A stretch of 64,000 bases of DNA from UBA5287 sp041672395 (GTDB lineage Bacteria; Bacteroidota; Bacteroidia; Bacteroidales; Dysgonomonadaceae). Shown here piece after piece: positions 8,143 through 16,948 of the stretch (positions are counted from its first letter, which is position 1; each line of letters starts with the position of its first letter). The stretch is taken from positions 24,233 through 88,232 of the forward strand of contig JBAYZS010000002.1 in the NCBI GenBank assembly GCA_041672395.1, read 5' to 3'. The position numbers and the translations under genes were made by a program. Below the pieces are notes generated by a model, which saw only the letters and a list, made by a program, of their open reading frames with translations, was not told where the DNA came from and made no database searches.

Positions 8143-8155
8143 CTGATTTCAAAGC

Positions 8156-8195
8156 GAAAAGCCGCATCTTTAAACATTAAAAGAGGCAGCTTTTC
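8156..8195 (-). terminator. Hairpin terminator after the SPOR lipoprotein gene
   Basis: A 16-bp stem (8156-8171 with 8180-8195, one mismatch and one G-U pair) 22 nt beyond the SPOR gene stop. The downstream run of U is short (GCUUU), so termination strength is uncertain. Confidence 0.6.
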
Positions 8196-8217
8196 TAATA
8201 TAATATTAATGAAATGC

Positions 8218-8736
8218 TCAATATTGTCTTTCCAATAACCAAAGGTCGTTAAACGGAACTCCATAAGTTCTTCTCAAATAATCCGTATTACCTTTAGCTG
8301 AATATTTACTTATAATTTCATCGCGTTTTGCAGCTGCGTCTTCTTTATTATCATAACTTGCAACAATTACACGATACATACCTTGTTCATTTTGTGCCAA
8401 AATAACAGGATATCCTTCAGCAGTCATTCTTTCTTTCAGTGATTCAGCATTCACTTTCACACTTAAAGAAGCAATTACTACACTAAATTTTTTCAAACCA
8501 GCTGCATCAGAGGCATAAACAGGTTCCACTTTTTCTTTTCTAACAGAAACTTCAACAGGTGGCAAGGTGGCTGCCGGTTTTACAACACTAGTAGTTGGTT
8601 GAGATGCTGCATCTTGAACTTCTCTTTCTTTAGCAGCTTCATAAACTTGCTTATATGCGCTTTGTTTTGGCTTACAAGATGTTCCTAGAACCAAAAGAGC
8701 AGAAAGTGCAATCCCGTAAAAAAGTATTCTTTTCAT
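8218..8736 (-). CDS. SPOR-domain lipoprotein
   Basis: A 172-residue predicted lipoprotein with a type II signal (LVLGTSC, lipidated Cys21), a spacer rich in Ala/Pro/Val (about 30-75) and a C-terminal SPOR domain (about 83-160: FSVVIASLSVK, YPVILAQNEQGMYRVIVASYDNKEDA). SPOR domains bind peptidoglycan stripped of stem peptides, so a role at division sites or in cell-wall remodelling is likely. A TATCTTTG -7 box is seen on the minus strand (8784-8777) about 40 nt before the start. The gene is probably monocistronic, given the hairpin after it. Confidence 0.88.
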   Translation of the reverse strand: MKRILFYGIALSALLVLGTSCKPKQSAYKQVYEAAKEREVQDAASQPTTSVVKPAATLPPVEVSVRKEKVEPVYASDAAGLKKFSVVIASLSVKVNAESLKERMTAEGYPVILAQNEQGMYRVIVASYDNKEDAAAKRDEIISKYSAKGNTDYLRRTYGVPFNDLWLLERQY

Positions 8737-8873
8737 TGTGTAATTTTATTAAGTTCAAATTTCAATTTATTAATTACAAAGATAAAAATAAGACCCTAAT
8801 TTAATTGCAAGAGTAAGTGAAATTTAGTTAAATTCTTGATAATTCATTTTTATTCATCGAATTATTGATATAA

Positions 8874-10148
8874 TTATAGTTTTTCGAGAGTTCCGAAATC
8901 TATTTGTGGAAAATTGCTTGCCTGATTTCTCTGAAAAGCTGTACCAAATTTAGTTGATTCACTGAAAAAACCGCAGTTTTTAAGATAAAAAGCATTTCTT
9001 GATTCGTCATACCCTCCCTGATAATCAAGACGAACTCCTGCTTTTGCTGTAGCATCATGCGAAAATGAGGCATTACTGTTTTCAATCCATCTACCGTCTT
9101 TTGTTCTATACCATTGATTACCAAAATAAACCTTTCTTGAGAGATACCCTTGTTCTGGAATAAAGTTTTCAAGAAAAGAATGAGCCCGTGTATAATAGAC
9201 ATCTGTATTTGGACGTGAAAAACTTGCTATCAAACGCCACCGATTCTCATCAGTAGCAAAAAAGTACGATGTATAAATTGTGTGTCCTTTTCCGTCAGGT
9301 TTAATTTGCGTTAGGAACTTATAAGTATTTCCGGCTTTCCAATTATAACGCAAAAAGCTTTGTCCACCCGATCCTTCATTTCCGAATTCACCTATATAAA
9401 CACCCTCACCTTTTCTCAGCATCTTAATCTTCAAACTATCAGGTATCAGTTTAGGATCTTCCGTATCAAACGGACTCCAAACTGAAAAAAGAATTCGTCG
9501 TTCTTTTTCTGAATTACATTGCATTCCAAAATAACCCTCACCAAAACCATTAGCCATATAATAGCTTCCTATCACATCATTCCCATCAGGAACAGCAACT
9601 TCGTTATAAAACCATTCGATAGTATCCTTAGGCATTTTATAATTAAAATGAACAGATGGTCCCCTTCTTGCCCAATAATCGGTAAAGTCATGTACGTAAA
9701 CTAAATTATCATCTTCTGAATGGACTAAAAATGATTTTACTTCTGCAAAACTTTTTCCTTTTCGTTCTACACCCTGTAATTCAATTGCATAGTAACCAGC
9801 TGCATCAATCTTATATTTTCCTGCAAACGTTTCAAAACTACCTCTCTTAATTTTGATTTTCTTTTGATTATTATTGAATTTGATTAGGAATACTGATTTA
9901 TCATCCGAGGTACCCTTCACATATAAAGAAATTGTTTGAGGTTTAGAAAAATAGACGTACGTTTGAATTACCGACAACCTGTCCGACCAGTCACTCAAAC
10001 CATTTTCAGTAATGTATGCTCCATTTCTCTGTTCCGTAACATAAGCGTTTCCACTCAAATTAACCTCATGAATGCTATTTTGAGCATTCACAGATTGGTC
10101 GATAAACAAAAAAGCAAAAAAAGAAAGCACTAATAAGGTATATTTCAT
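8874..10148 (-). CDS. Secreted DUF5077/DUF3472 protein
   Basis: A 424-residue exported protein (signal peptide about 1-22, SVNAQ). From about 25 to 145 it resembles the DUF5077 beta-sandwich domain. The rest (about 150-415) matches DUF3472, with landmarks VHFNYKMP, GFGEGYFGMQ, GQSFLRYNWKAG and YFGNQWYRTKDGRW. Members occur widely in Bacteroidota, often among carbohydrate-active genes, and may bind or process glycans, but no activity is established to my knowledge. No conserved catalytic motif is obvious. The neighbours (SPOR lipoprotein, lipB) do not suggest a pathway. Confidence 0.8.
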   Translation of the reverse strand: MKYTLLVLSFFAFLFIDQSVNAQNSIHEVNLSGNAYVTEQRNGAYITENGLSDWSDRLSVIQTYVYFSKPQTISLYVKGTSDDKSVFLIKFNNNQKKIKIKRGSFETFAGKYKIDAAGYYAIELQGVERKGKSFAEVKSFLVHSEDDNLVYVHDFTDYWARRGPSVHFNYKMPKDTIEWFYNEVAVPDGNDVIGSYYMANGFGEGYFGMQCNSEKERRILFSVWSPFDTEDPKLIPDSLKIKMLRKGEGVYIGEFGNEGSGGQSFLRYNWKAGNTYKFLTQIKPDGKGHTIYTSYFFATDENRWRLIASFSRPNTDVYYTRAHSFLENFIPEQGYLSRKVYFGNQWYRTKDGRWIENSNASFSHDATAKAGVRLDYQGGYDESRNAFYLKNCGFFSESTKFGTAFQRNQASNFPQIDFGTLEKL

Positions 10149-10174
10149 TATATCAATTTATAAGTATAAAATAA

Positions 10175-10855
10175 TCATTTTTCAAGGGTAAATACATCAT
10201 TAAAAAGATCTATCAATTCTTTTTTTATTAATCCCATATCAACATGTTCAACATTCAATTCTTTTCTGATAGAAGTAACCCCGGATTCTGTAAACCCACA
10301 TGGATTTATCAATGAAAAATAATTTAAGTCTGTATTCACGTTCAAAGCTAGTCCGTGCATTGTTACAAATCTACTGCTACGGACCCCTATCGCGCACATT
10401 TTACGCGCCATTCGCATATCTGCAGTATCAAGCCAAACGCCTGTGGCTCTGTCCTTTCGCTCCGATTTTATGCCATGATTTGATAAAAGTCTGATTACCA
10501 CCTCTTCGATGGAATGAATATAAGATTTTAGTCCCATTTCAAACGCATCCAAATCAAAAATTGGGTAAACAACAAGTTGTCCGGGTCCATGATAAGTAAT
10601 GTCTCCGCCTCTGTCTATATGAAAAAAGTCCACCTCTTTTTTTTGTAAAAACTCCCTGGAAGAAAGCAGATTATGTTCATCCCCTCGTTTTCCCAAAGTG
10701 ATTACATGCGGATGTTCGCACAAAATAAGTTTCTGAATAGGTTTTTCTTTTTTTTGTTTACGTTCAAGAGCCTCGTTAAAAAGCTTTGTTTGTCTGTCCC
10801 AAGCATCAGCATATGGAATCAGTCCCCAATCAATAATCTCGTCAATAGTTTGCAT
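10175..10855 (-). CDS. lipB: Octanoyltransferase
   Basis: Transfers octanoate from octanoyl-ACP to lipoyl domains, the first step of lipoate synthesis. The 226-residue protein has the LipB signature DRGGDITYHGPGQLVVYP (81-98), the catalytic Lys152 in ARKMCAIGV and the acyl-accepting Cys186 in NPCGFTESG, all in the expected order. Length is normal. The partner lipA is not in the window. The next gene upstream (DUF4382) is only 18 nt away on the same strand, so lipB may be read from its promoter. Confidence 0.96.
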   Translation of the reverse strand: MQTIDEIIDWGLIPYADAWDRQTKLFNEALERKQKKEKPIQKLILCEHPHVITLGKRGDEHNLLSSREFLQKKEVDFFHIDRGGDITYHGPGQLVVYPIFDLDAFEMGLKSYIHSIEEVVIRLLSNHGIKSERKDRATGVWLDTADMRMARKMCAIGVRSSRFVTMHGLALNVNTDLNYFSLINPCGFTESGVTSIRKELNVEHVDMGLIKKELIDLFNDVFTLEK

Positions 10856-10873
10856 GATACAAAAATAATAAAA

Positions 10874-11695
10874 TCAATTGATTTCCTTAAGGTTTACAGG
10901 ACTAATAGTCGTGATTTTTCCTTGAAAAACAGTATCCACAAATGTGCTGTCTGCATATTTTAGCGAATCATCGCCAAGAATAGTAATATTCCATGGTCCC
11001 ACTTCTAAGCCTCTAAAAAGAAAAGCCCCCGTTTGATCAGTTAAAGTGGCCATTGTATCCACATTTTCCTTATGAGCCACCACAATAAAAGGAAAATTCT
11101 TTTGCTGAACAGACCCTTTTAGCGAACCTCCAAAAGTTTCATTATAAGTACGGACAGAAGGACGAAAAACATAGGAATTATTTTCAAGAGATAAGGATTC
11201 CAATATATTGATATCCAACAATATATTACAAATAACGTTTTCGAAAATCTGTGCATTAGCAGATACTAAAGTACCTGTTGCAAATTCATCAGGAATGGTA
11301 ATTGGAATTTTCTCATCCCCTTTGCCACTTAACAAAAGATAGTTATCCTTTCCAAAAGTCATCCTTATATTAACAATACGGTTTTGCGCAGGAAAAAATT
11401 GATCTACAATCTGTTTCGACTTTTCTCTCGTTAAATTAGACAATTCAATTAAACCACCGGTAAATTCTAAAGGAATCCATTCATTGGAGCCGTTTCCTAT
11501 TGAATCAGATAGATTCACCTCAATAGATTGTATATCTAAAAACAATCCTTTCAATAACAGTCCTCCTCCATCGGTAAGACTGATACGTAAACGTCCCGCA
11601 TGATTGCTTGGATCAACTTCATTGCATCCGGCAATAAAAACGATCGAAACAACTATGAGACAAGATAATAGAATATGTTTAAGTCGGTTTGTCAC
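10874..11695 (-). CDS. DUF4382 lipoprotein with carboxypeptidase-like domain
   Basis: A 273-residue predicted lipoprotein (signal ending VFIAGC, Cys24). Residues 35-180 match the DUF4382 beta-rich domain (RLRISLTDGGG, LDIQSIEVNLSD, FPAQNRIVNIRMTFG). The C-terminal 80 residues look like a carboxypeptidase regulatory-like fold (LKGSVQQKN, TDQTGAFLFRGLEVGPWNITI). It probably sits on the cell envelope; its function is unknown. It precedes lipB by 18 nt and has a good promoter of its own. Confidence 0.8.
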   Translation of the reverse strand: MTNRLKHILLSCLIVVSIVFIAGCNEVDPSNHAGRLRISLTDGGGLLLKGLFLDIQSIEVNLSDSIGNGSNEWIPLEFTGGLIELSNLTREKSKQIVDQFFPAQNRIVNIRMTFGKDNYLLLSGKGDEKIPITIPDEFATGTLVSANAQIFENVICNILLDINILESLSLENNSYVFRPSVRTYNETFGGSLKGSVQQKNFPFIVVAHKENVDTMATLTDQTGAFLFRGLEVGPWNITILGDDSLKYADSTFVDTVFQGKITTISPVNLKEIN

Positions 11696-11717
11696 TTGAA
11701 ATAATGTTTATTCACAA

Positions 11718-11747
11718 CAAAGATATATTTATTTGATTAAAAACAAA
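11718..11747 (-). promoter_or_regulatory. Promoter of the DUF4382-lipB unit in the tRNA terminator's U-tract
   Basis: On the minus strand TTTG (11747-11744), an 18-nt spacer and TATCTTTG (11725-11718). The TTTG belongs to the T-run immediately after the tRNA terminator hairpin, the same arrangement seen before panB. Confidence 0.6.
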
Positions 11748-11773
11748 AAAGGAAAGTTTAGAACTTTCCTTTT
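11747..11773 (-). terminator. Intrinsic terminator of the initiator tRNA gene
   Basis: A perfect 12-bp stem (11747-11758 with 11762-11773) and 3-nt loop. TTGTTTTTAA follows on the minus strand. Confidence 0.85.
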
Positions 11774-11779
11774 CGATAG

Positions 11780-11851
11780 TTGCGGAGGAAGGATTCGAAC
11801 CAACGACCTTTGGGTTATGAGCCCAACGAGCTGCCACTGCTCCACTCCGCG
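11780..11851 (-). tRNA. Initiator tRNA-fMet (CAT)
   Basis: A 72-nt cloverleaf without encoded CCA. The anticodon CAT is at 11819-11817 in the loop CTCATAA. Two hallmarks mark it as the initiator: an unpaired C1-A72 at the top of the acceptor stem, and three G-C pairs next to the anticodon loop (GGG/CCC). The D stem GAGC/GCTC and the anticodon stem TTGGG/CCCAA pair fully. The T-stem does not: GTTGG against CCTTC leaves U50-U64 and U51-U63 unpaired, which is unusual. The T-loop TTCGAAT is normal. Its own terminator follows at once. Confidence 0.92.
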
Positions 11852-12009
11852 ATATGTTTCCTTAAATGGAATGCAAAAGTACAGATAATATTTGAAACCT
11901 CCAAATATATTTCGAATTATTTTCCGAAAAGTGAAAAATCCACATCCTATTCTTGTTAATATCGAATTAATTAATTTCCTTTGAAACAGAAAGAATAAAG
12001 AATAGATAT

Positions 12010-12486
12010 ATGAAACGATTTATCATATGGACTATTATGCTGGCATCCAGTAGTTTAATAACTATAACATGGGGTCAGGAAAGCGGAAAAGCATCCTTTT
12101 ATTCGCACAAATTACATGGAAGAAAGACTTCAAGTGGTATTCCTTACCATAAAGACAGTCTGACTTGTGCTCACAGAACATTGCCATTCGGCACATTTTT
12201 ACAAGTAAAAAATCCCAAAAACAATAAAACCGTAGTTGTAAAAGTAACAGACAGAGGACCATCTTCTAAAAGCAGAATTATTGATTTATCTTATGCAGCT
12301 GCTAAAGAAATTGGCATTGACCAACAAGGAGTTGGAACTGTAGAGATCAAAAAGTGGCAGATTTACCCCTATTTAACCTTTGATTTATTAAATTTCAACA
12401 ACAAGTTTTTTATTGATGTCATAAACAAGATCAATCCCAAAGATTTGAGTATCGACAAAGAAAAAGCGCTGCTTTTAACCCGTTAG
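12010..12486 (+). CDS. RlpA-family septal ring lytic transglycosylase-like protein
   Basis: A 158-residue exported protein (signal about 1-22, ITITWGQ) with one double-psi beta-barrel domain (about 25-115). Landmarks are GKASFYSHKLHGRKTSSG, LTCAHRTLPFGTFLQV and VTDRGP followed by RIIDLSYAAAKEIG. The conserved His and Asp of the RlpA active region are present. There is no SPOR domain, unlike E. coli RlpA, so it is a short form that may act on peptidoglycan without the usual targeting module. It stands alone on the plus strand after the tRNA. Confidence 0.87.
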   Translation: MKRFIIWTIMLASSSLITITWGQESGKASFYSHKLHGRKTSSGIPYHKDSLTCAHRTLPFGTFLQVKNPKNNKTVVVKVTDRGPSSKSRIIDLSYAAAKEIGIDQQGVGTVEIKKWQIYPYLTFDLLNFNNKFFIDVINKINPKDLSIDKEKALLLTR

Positions 12487-12503
12487 GATCAGCGCAGCGC
12501 TTT
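12463..12503 (+). terminator. Terminator of the RlpA gene, overlapping its stop
   Basis: AAAGCGCTGC (12463-12472) pairs perfectly with GCAGCGCTTT (12494-12503). The stop codon at 12484-12486 lies in the loop. The following U-run is weak. Confidence 0.6.
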
Positions 12504-12520
12504 AAGTTTCAAAAAATGAA

Positions 12521-12548
12521 TATGGTCAATTCATTATTATTGACCATA
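12521..12548 (-). terminator. Terminator of the GH92 gene
   Basis: A perfect 10-bp stem (12521-12530 with 12539-12548), right after the GH92 stop. ATTTTTTG follows on the minus strand. Confidence 0.75.
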
Positions 12549-12549
12549 A

Positions 12550-14850
12550 TTATTTATACATACCTTTCAAATCATTGGTAAATGAATATGGGAAATCTGA
12601 AGTCTTAATTCCTCTTTTCTTATTGGGTGTTTGAGACATCTGAAAATCGATTTTAGCCCCATTCATAAACTCTGCATGGGTAAAGTAACTCTTTGTATAA
12701 GTCTTTCCATTTACCTTTATATCAGACACATAACGATTATTGTCGCTATTATTTGATGCATTGATTTCAACAGTTTTTCCGTTTTCAAGATGCAATTTTA
12801 CTTTATTAAATAATGGAGAACCAATCACATATTCATTGCTGCCGGGACAAACAGGATAAATACCCATTGCCGAGAAAACATACCACGCAGAAGTCTGACC
12901 GTTATCTTCATCTCCACAATATCCATCAGGATTAGGTGAATACAATTTGTCCATTACTTCACGCGCCCAATATTGAGTTTTCCAAGGTTCTCCTGCGTAA
13001 TTATAAAGATAAATCATATGTTGAATTGGCTGATTGCCATGAGCATACTGACCCATGTTCATGATCTGCATTTCACGAATCTCGTGAATTACACCACCAT
13101 AATAACTATCGTCGAAAACAGGAGGCATTTCAAATACAGAGTCTAACATATTAACGAACGTCTTTTTACCACCCATCAAATCAATTAAACCTTGAGGATC
13201 ATGAAAAACAGACCAGCTATAATGCCAGCTGTTGCCTTCAGTAAAGGCATCACCCCATTTTGTGGGACTGAAAGGGGTCTGGAATGAACCGTCCTTATTT
13301 CTGCCTCTCATCAAATTATATTCAGATGAGAACACATTTTTGTAATTCATTGCCCTTTTAGCATACAAATCAATCTCTTTTTGAGGACGATTTAAAGCTT
13401 TAGCAAGTTTATAGATTGTCCAATCGTCATATGCATATTCGAGTGTGCGTGCAGCATTTTCATTGATTTTCACATCATAAGGCACATAACCTAACTCGTT
13501 GTAATACTGGTGTCCTAAACGCCCGGTAGATGATACTCTTGGATGAACATTTTCTGTTCCGTGTAACAAACCTTCGTACAAAGTTTCAATATCATATCCG
13601 CGAATACCTTTCAAATATGCATCGGAAACTACAGATGCCGAATTGTTACCAATCATGATGCCTCTATGTCCGGGACTTGCCCATTCAGGTAAGAAACCGC
13701 TCTCAAGATAAGTATTCAACAGACCTTCTTGAATCTCCTTGTTTACAGAAGGATAAACCAAATTTAACAATGGAAACAGTGCACGGAATGTATCCCAGAA
13801 ACCGGTGTCCGTGTACATATATCCCGGAAGAACTTTTCCGTTATAAGGACTGTAATGAACCACTTTTCCATTAGCATCTATTTCGTAAAACTTCCTGGGG
13901 AATAATGTTGAACGATATAATGTGGAGTAAAAAGTCCGTTGTTGGACAAAATTACCTCCTTCAATTTCAATCTTACCCAATACATCGTTCCACGCTTTTT
14001 TACCTTCTGACTTTACTTGTTCAAAATCTTTACCATTTACTTCTTTCAGATTTTGCCACGCTTGTTCATAACTAATAAATGAGGATGACACGCGCGCGAT
14101 TACCTTTTCTCCACTTTTAGTAGAGAAACCAATAATTGCACCTGCATGATCGGACTCTGATTTCAATGCTTCTTCAATGTTTTTGCCTTCACTTACCACA
14201 TTTTTATAAGTAAACGGTTTTTCAAAAACGATTACAAAATAATTCTTGAAGTTTTCAGGTACACCACCACTGTTACGAGTTGTATAACCGATGATAGCAT
14301 TTTTTTCCGGAATAATTTCAATTCCCGATCCCCTGTTAAAAGCATCAACTACCACATACGCCTGATCCGTTTCAGGAAATGTAAAGCGAAAAACAGCTGC
14401 CCTTTCGGTAGGTGTGATTTCTGCTTTAATATCATAATCAGCAAGATAAACGCTATAATAATGAGGTTTAGCTACTTCTGCTTTGTGTGAGAACCAACTG
14501 GCACGTTTTTCCTGATCAAACTCAATCTTATTTGTCATTGGCATGATGGAAAACTGACCGTAATCATTCATCCAAGGACTGGGTTGATGGGTTTGTTTAA
14601 AACCATTAATTTTGTCGTCAGTATAAGCATATTGCCAGCCGTCACCAATTTTACGAGTTTGAGGAGTCCAGAAATTCATACCCCACGGACGAGCAGTTGC
14701 CGGGTATGTATTTCCATTAGATAGATAAGATTCTGATTGTGTTCCTACCAGTGTACTAACAAAATCAACCGGCTCATAAACATTTTGAGCGATTGCAAAT
14801 TGACAGCTAACTAACACCAGAAGGAATGCAAATAGATTTGTTTTTTTCAT
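12550..14850 (-). CDS. GH92 family alpha-mannosidase
   Basis: An exported exo-acting alpha-mannosidase of glycoside hydrolase family 92, mostly alpha-1,2/1,3-mannosidases that need Ca2+. The 766-residue protein has a signal (MKKTNLFAFLLVLVSCQ, ambiguous between a lipobox LVSC and cleavage after AIA). An N-terminal beta-sandwich is followed by the (alpha/alpha)6 catalytic domain with GFWDTFRALFPLLNLVYP and EDNGQTSAWYVFSAMGIYP, whose acidic residues are characteristic. It directly follows the GH125 gene by 10 nt, so the two form an operon for manno-oligosaccharide or N-glycan breakdown. No SusC/SusD pair lies in the window. Confidence 0.93.
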   Translation of the reverse strand: MKKTNLFAFLLVLVSCQFAIAQNVYEPVDFVSTLVGTQSESYLSNGNTYPATARPWGMNFWTPQTRKIGDGWQYAYTDDKINGFKQTHQPSPWMNDYGQFSIMPMTNKIEFDQEKRASWFSHKAEVAKPHYYSVYLADYDIKAEITPTERAAVFRFTFPETDQAYVVVDAFNRGSGIEIIPEKNAIIGYTTRNSGGVPENFKNYFVIVFEKPFTYKNVVSEGKNIEEALKSESDHAGAIIGFSTKSGEKVIARVSSSFISYEQAWQNLKEVNGKDFEQVKSEGKKAWNDVLGKIEIEGGNFVQQRTFYSTLYRSTLFPRKFYEIDANGKVVHYSPYNGKVLPGYMYTDTGFWDTFRALFPLLNLVYPSVNKEIQEGLLNTYLESGFLPEWASPGHRGIMIGNNSASVVSDAYLKGIRGYDIETLYEGLLHGTENVHPRVSSTGRLGHQYYNELGYVPYDVKINENAARTLEYAYDDWTIYKLAKALNRPQKEIDLYAKRAMNYKNVFSSEYNLMRGRNKDGSFQTPFSPTKWGDAFTEGNSWHYSWSVFHDPQGLIDLMGGKKTFVNMLDSVFEMPPVFDDSYYGGVIHEIREMQIMNMGQYAHGNQPIQHMIYLYNYAGEPWKTQYWAREVMDKLYSPNPDGYCGDEDNGQTSAWYVFSAMGIYPVCPGSNEYVIGSPLFNKVKLHLENGKTVEINASNNSDNNRYVSDIKVNGKTYTKSYFTHAEFMNGAKIDFQMSQTPNKKRGIKTSDFPYSFTNDLKGMYK

Positions 14851-14860
14851 TCTTTATTGA

Positions 14861-16294
14861 TTAACTGTTTATTAAATGCATTTTATTTTCATTGTAAAGT
14901 CTTAGAATCAATTCACCAAACAATGTATTTACCCATGCAAACCATTTGCGTGTGAATTTCTTAGGATCATCTTTGTGGAACGACTCATGCATGAAGCCTG
15001 TGTCACCATCGGTATTGCGCAACATCTGAATGCAATATTTGATTTCTTCATCACTTGTACTTGTCTCTGCACGCATAATAATACTCATAGGCCAAATCAT
15101 GTCGTAACCGATATGAGGACCGCCAATTCCTTCGCCAAATTTTCCCTTGAAGAAGTATGGATTATCTTTGCTCAACACAAATTTGCGGGTGTTCTGATAA
15201 ATTGGATCATTTGCTTTTATCAGTCCCAGATAAGGCATTGCCAACAAACTTGGTACGTTTGCATCATCCATTAAATAAGTTCCTCCGTAACCGTCGACTT
15301 CAAATGCATAAATTTTTCCATATACAGGATGATTTACAATGGCATATTTTTTTACAGCTTCTTCAACTTCATTGGCAAGCTCTTTGCATTCATTGGCAAA
15401 TGTGTTGTCTTTTGCGACTTGTTCCAAAATCTCAGCAGCCTGACGTAATGATGTGATAGCAAACATATTAGAGGGTACCAGGAAACCAAAAACCGTTGCA
15501 TCGTCTGAAGGACGGAAAGCGGATACAATTAATCCTACAGGATTAACCGGATTTCCATATCCATCCATTGTTTGCGTATCAGTAGCTCTTCCGGTAACAC
15601 GTTGGAACTCATAAGGTCCTAATCCGTCTTTACGTTGCTGCTCCTTAAAGGTCTTAACAATCAGACTAACAGCTTTTCTTGAATCATCATTAAATACAGA
15701 CGAATCACCGGTTGTTTTCCAATAATTATAAGCTAAGCGAATTGGGTAACAAAGTGAATCGATCTCATATTTGCGTTCATGCAACATGGGATCCATTTTT
15801 GTTTTGTCACTCATCCATTCGTTGTCTGGCTTTGGTTCGTCATTGAAAGCATTTGCATAAGGGTCAAACAAAATACATTGGGTTTGTCTGTTGATAAGAC
15901 CGGCAATCATTTGCTTTAATTGTGGATCTTTGTTGGCAAGAGGAATATAAGGGAATACCTGTGCTGATGAGTCCCTTAACCACATTGCGTTAATATCGCC
16001 GGTAATGACAAATGTGTCGGGTTTACCGTTTTTCATTTTGAAATTGACCGTTGTATCTAATGTACTTGGAAAACAATTTTCGAACATCCAAGCTAATTTG
16101 GGATCTTTAATCTGAGCTTTAACCTTTACGATTGTTTCCTCTACAGCTTTTGATGTGAAGTTGCGATCTGCCAATTTTGGTCTATTGCTGGTGTATTGGG
16201 ATTTTTTCTGCATTGACGCTGCCCATGAAGGATTTACAGCCATTGCTGCCAGCCCGATACCACTGGCTTTAATAAATTTTCTTCTGTTTATCAT
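14861..16294 (-). CDS. GH125 family exo-alpha-1,6-mannosidase
   Basis: A 477-residue enzyme of glycoside hydrolase family 125, known for exo-alpha-1,6-mannosidase activity. Landmarks are MWLRDSSAQVFPYIPLA, the acidic CYPIRLAYNYW region, GYGGTYLMDDANVPSLLAMPYLG and GIGGPHIGYDMIWPMSIIMRA. The N-terminus MINRRKFIKASGIGLA resembles a twin-arginine signal followed by a cleavage-like PSWAAS, so export by Tat is possible; no tat genes are visible here to confirm it. It is the first gene of the GH125-GH92 pair. Linkage specificities 1,6 and 1,2/1,3 would together trim branched mannans. Confidence 0.92.
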   Translation of the reverse strand: MINRRKFIKASGIGLAAMAVNPSWAASMQKKSQYTSNRPKLADRNFTSKAVEETIVKVKAQIKDPKLAWMFENCFPSTLDTTVNFKMKNGKPDTFVITGDINAMWLRDSSAQVFPYIPLANKDPQLKQMIAGLINRQTQCILFDPYANAFNDEPKPDNEWMSDKTKMDPMLHERKYEIDSLCYPIRLAYNYWKTTGDSSVFNDDSRKAVSLIVKTFKEQQRKDGLGPYEFQRVTGRATDTQTMDGYGNPVNPVGLIVSAFRPSDDATVFGFLVPSNMFAITSLRQAAEILEQVAKDNTFANECKELANEVEEAVKKYAIVNHPVYGKIYAFEVDGYGGTYLMDDANVPSLLAMPYLGLIKANDPIYQNTRKFVLSKDNPYFFKGKFGEGIGGPHIGYDMIWPMSIIMRAETSTSDEEIKYCIQMLRNTDGDTGFMHESFHKDDPKKFTRKWFAWVNTLFGELILRLYNENKMHLINS

Positions 16295-16323
16295 ATTATT
16301 TATTTCTAAAAATAAGTGCTTAA

Positions 16324-16809
16324 TTACTCTTTCTCAATCTTAATATCTGAAAAATTAATCGGCAATTTTTTTCTGAAAGCTTCTTTAAAGCTTACAAGTG
16401 TTTCTGTACGCGCTAATCCAATTGGTTGGATTTTATCGTGGATAAGATTTAATAAATCGTGATTGTTTTTAGCAAAAACTTTGACTAATAAATCGTATTT
16501 ACCTGTGGTATAATAACATTCTACCACTTCAGGAATCTTTTGAAGTTCTATTACAGCTTCGTCATAACTACTGGGGGATGTTAAAAAAATCCCGATATAA
16601 GCACAGGTCTCATACCCAATTTTCTCTTCATCAACAATATATTCAGAACCTTTAAGGACCCCAAGATTCTCAAGCTTCTTAATACGCTGATGAATAGCGG
16701 CTCCTGAAACATTACATTCACGTGCAACTTCTAAAAATGCAATGCGAGCATTGTTTAGAATCAGGTTCAAGATTTTCTCATCTAATTCATCTAATTCATG
16801 ATAAGCCAT
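16324..16809 (-). CDS. Lrp/AsnC family transcriptional regulator
   Basis: A 161-residue regulator with an N-terminal helix-turn-helix (about 8-60: LDEKILNLILNNARIAFLEVARECNVSGAA in outline, then IHQRIKKLENLGVL) and a C-terminal RAM ligand-binding domain (about 75-150: AYIGIFL, VECYYTTGKYDLLVKVFA). Such proteins sense amino acids and form dimers to octamers. Only 29 nt separate it from the GH125 gene downstream, so it could be co-transcribed with the mannosidases or control neighbouring genes; neither is shown. A TATTTTTG -7 box lies on the minus strand at 16858-16851. Confidence 0.92.
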   Translation of the reverse strand: MAYHELDELDEKILNLILNNARIAFLEVARECNVSGAAIHQRIKKLENLGVLKGSEYIVDEEKIGYETCAYIGIFLTSPSSYDEAVIELQKIPEVVECYYTTGKYDLLVKVFAKNNHDLLNLIHDKIQPIGLARTETLVSFKEAFRKKLPINFSDIKIEKE

Positions 16810-16948
16810 ACTTAAATACTTTAAATTGTAAATAAAAAGATCATTTGGTGCAAAAATAATACAAATTATTCGTTTGATGGCACCTAAAATTTATAAAGAC
16901 TCCTAAACTGAATTTAATTAAGTCAATTTCTAATTTAATGAAACTAAT

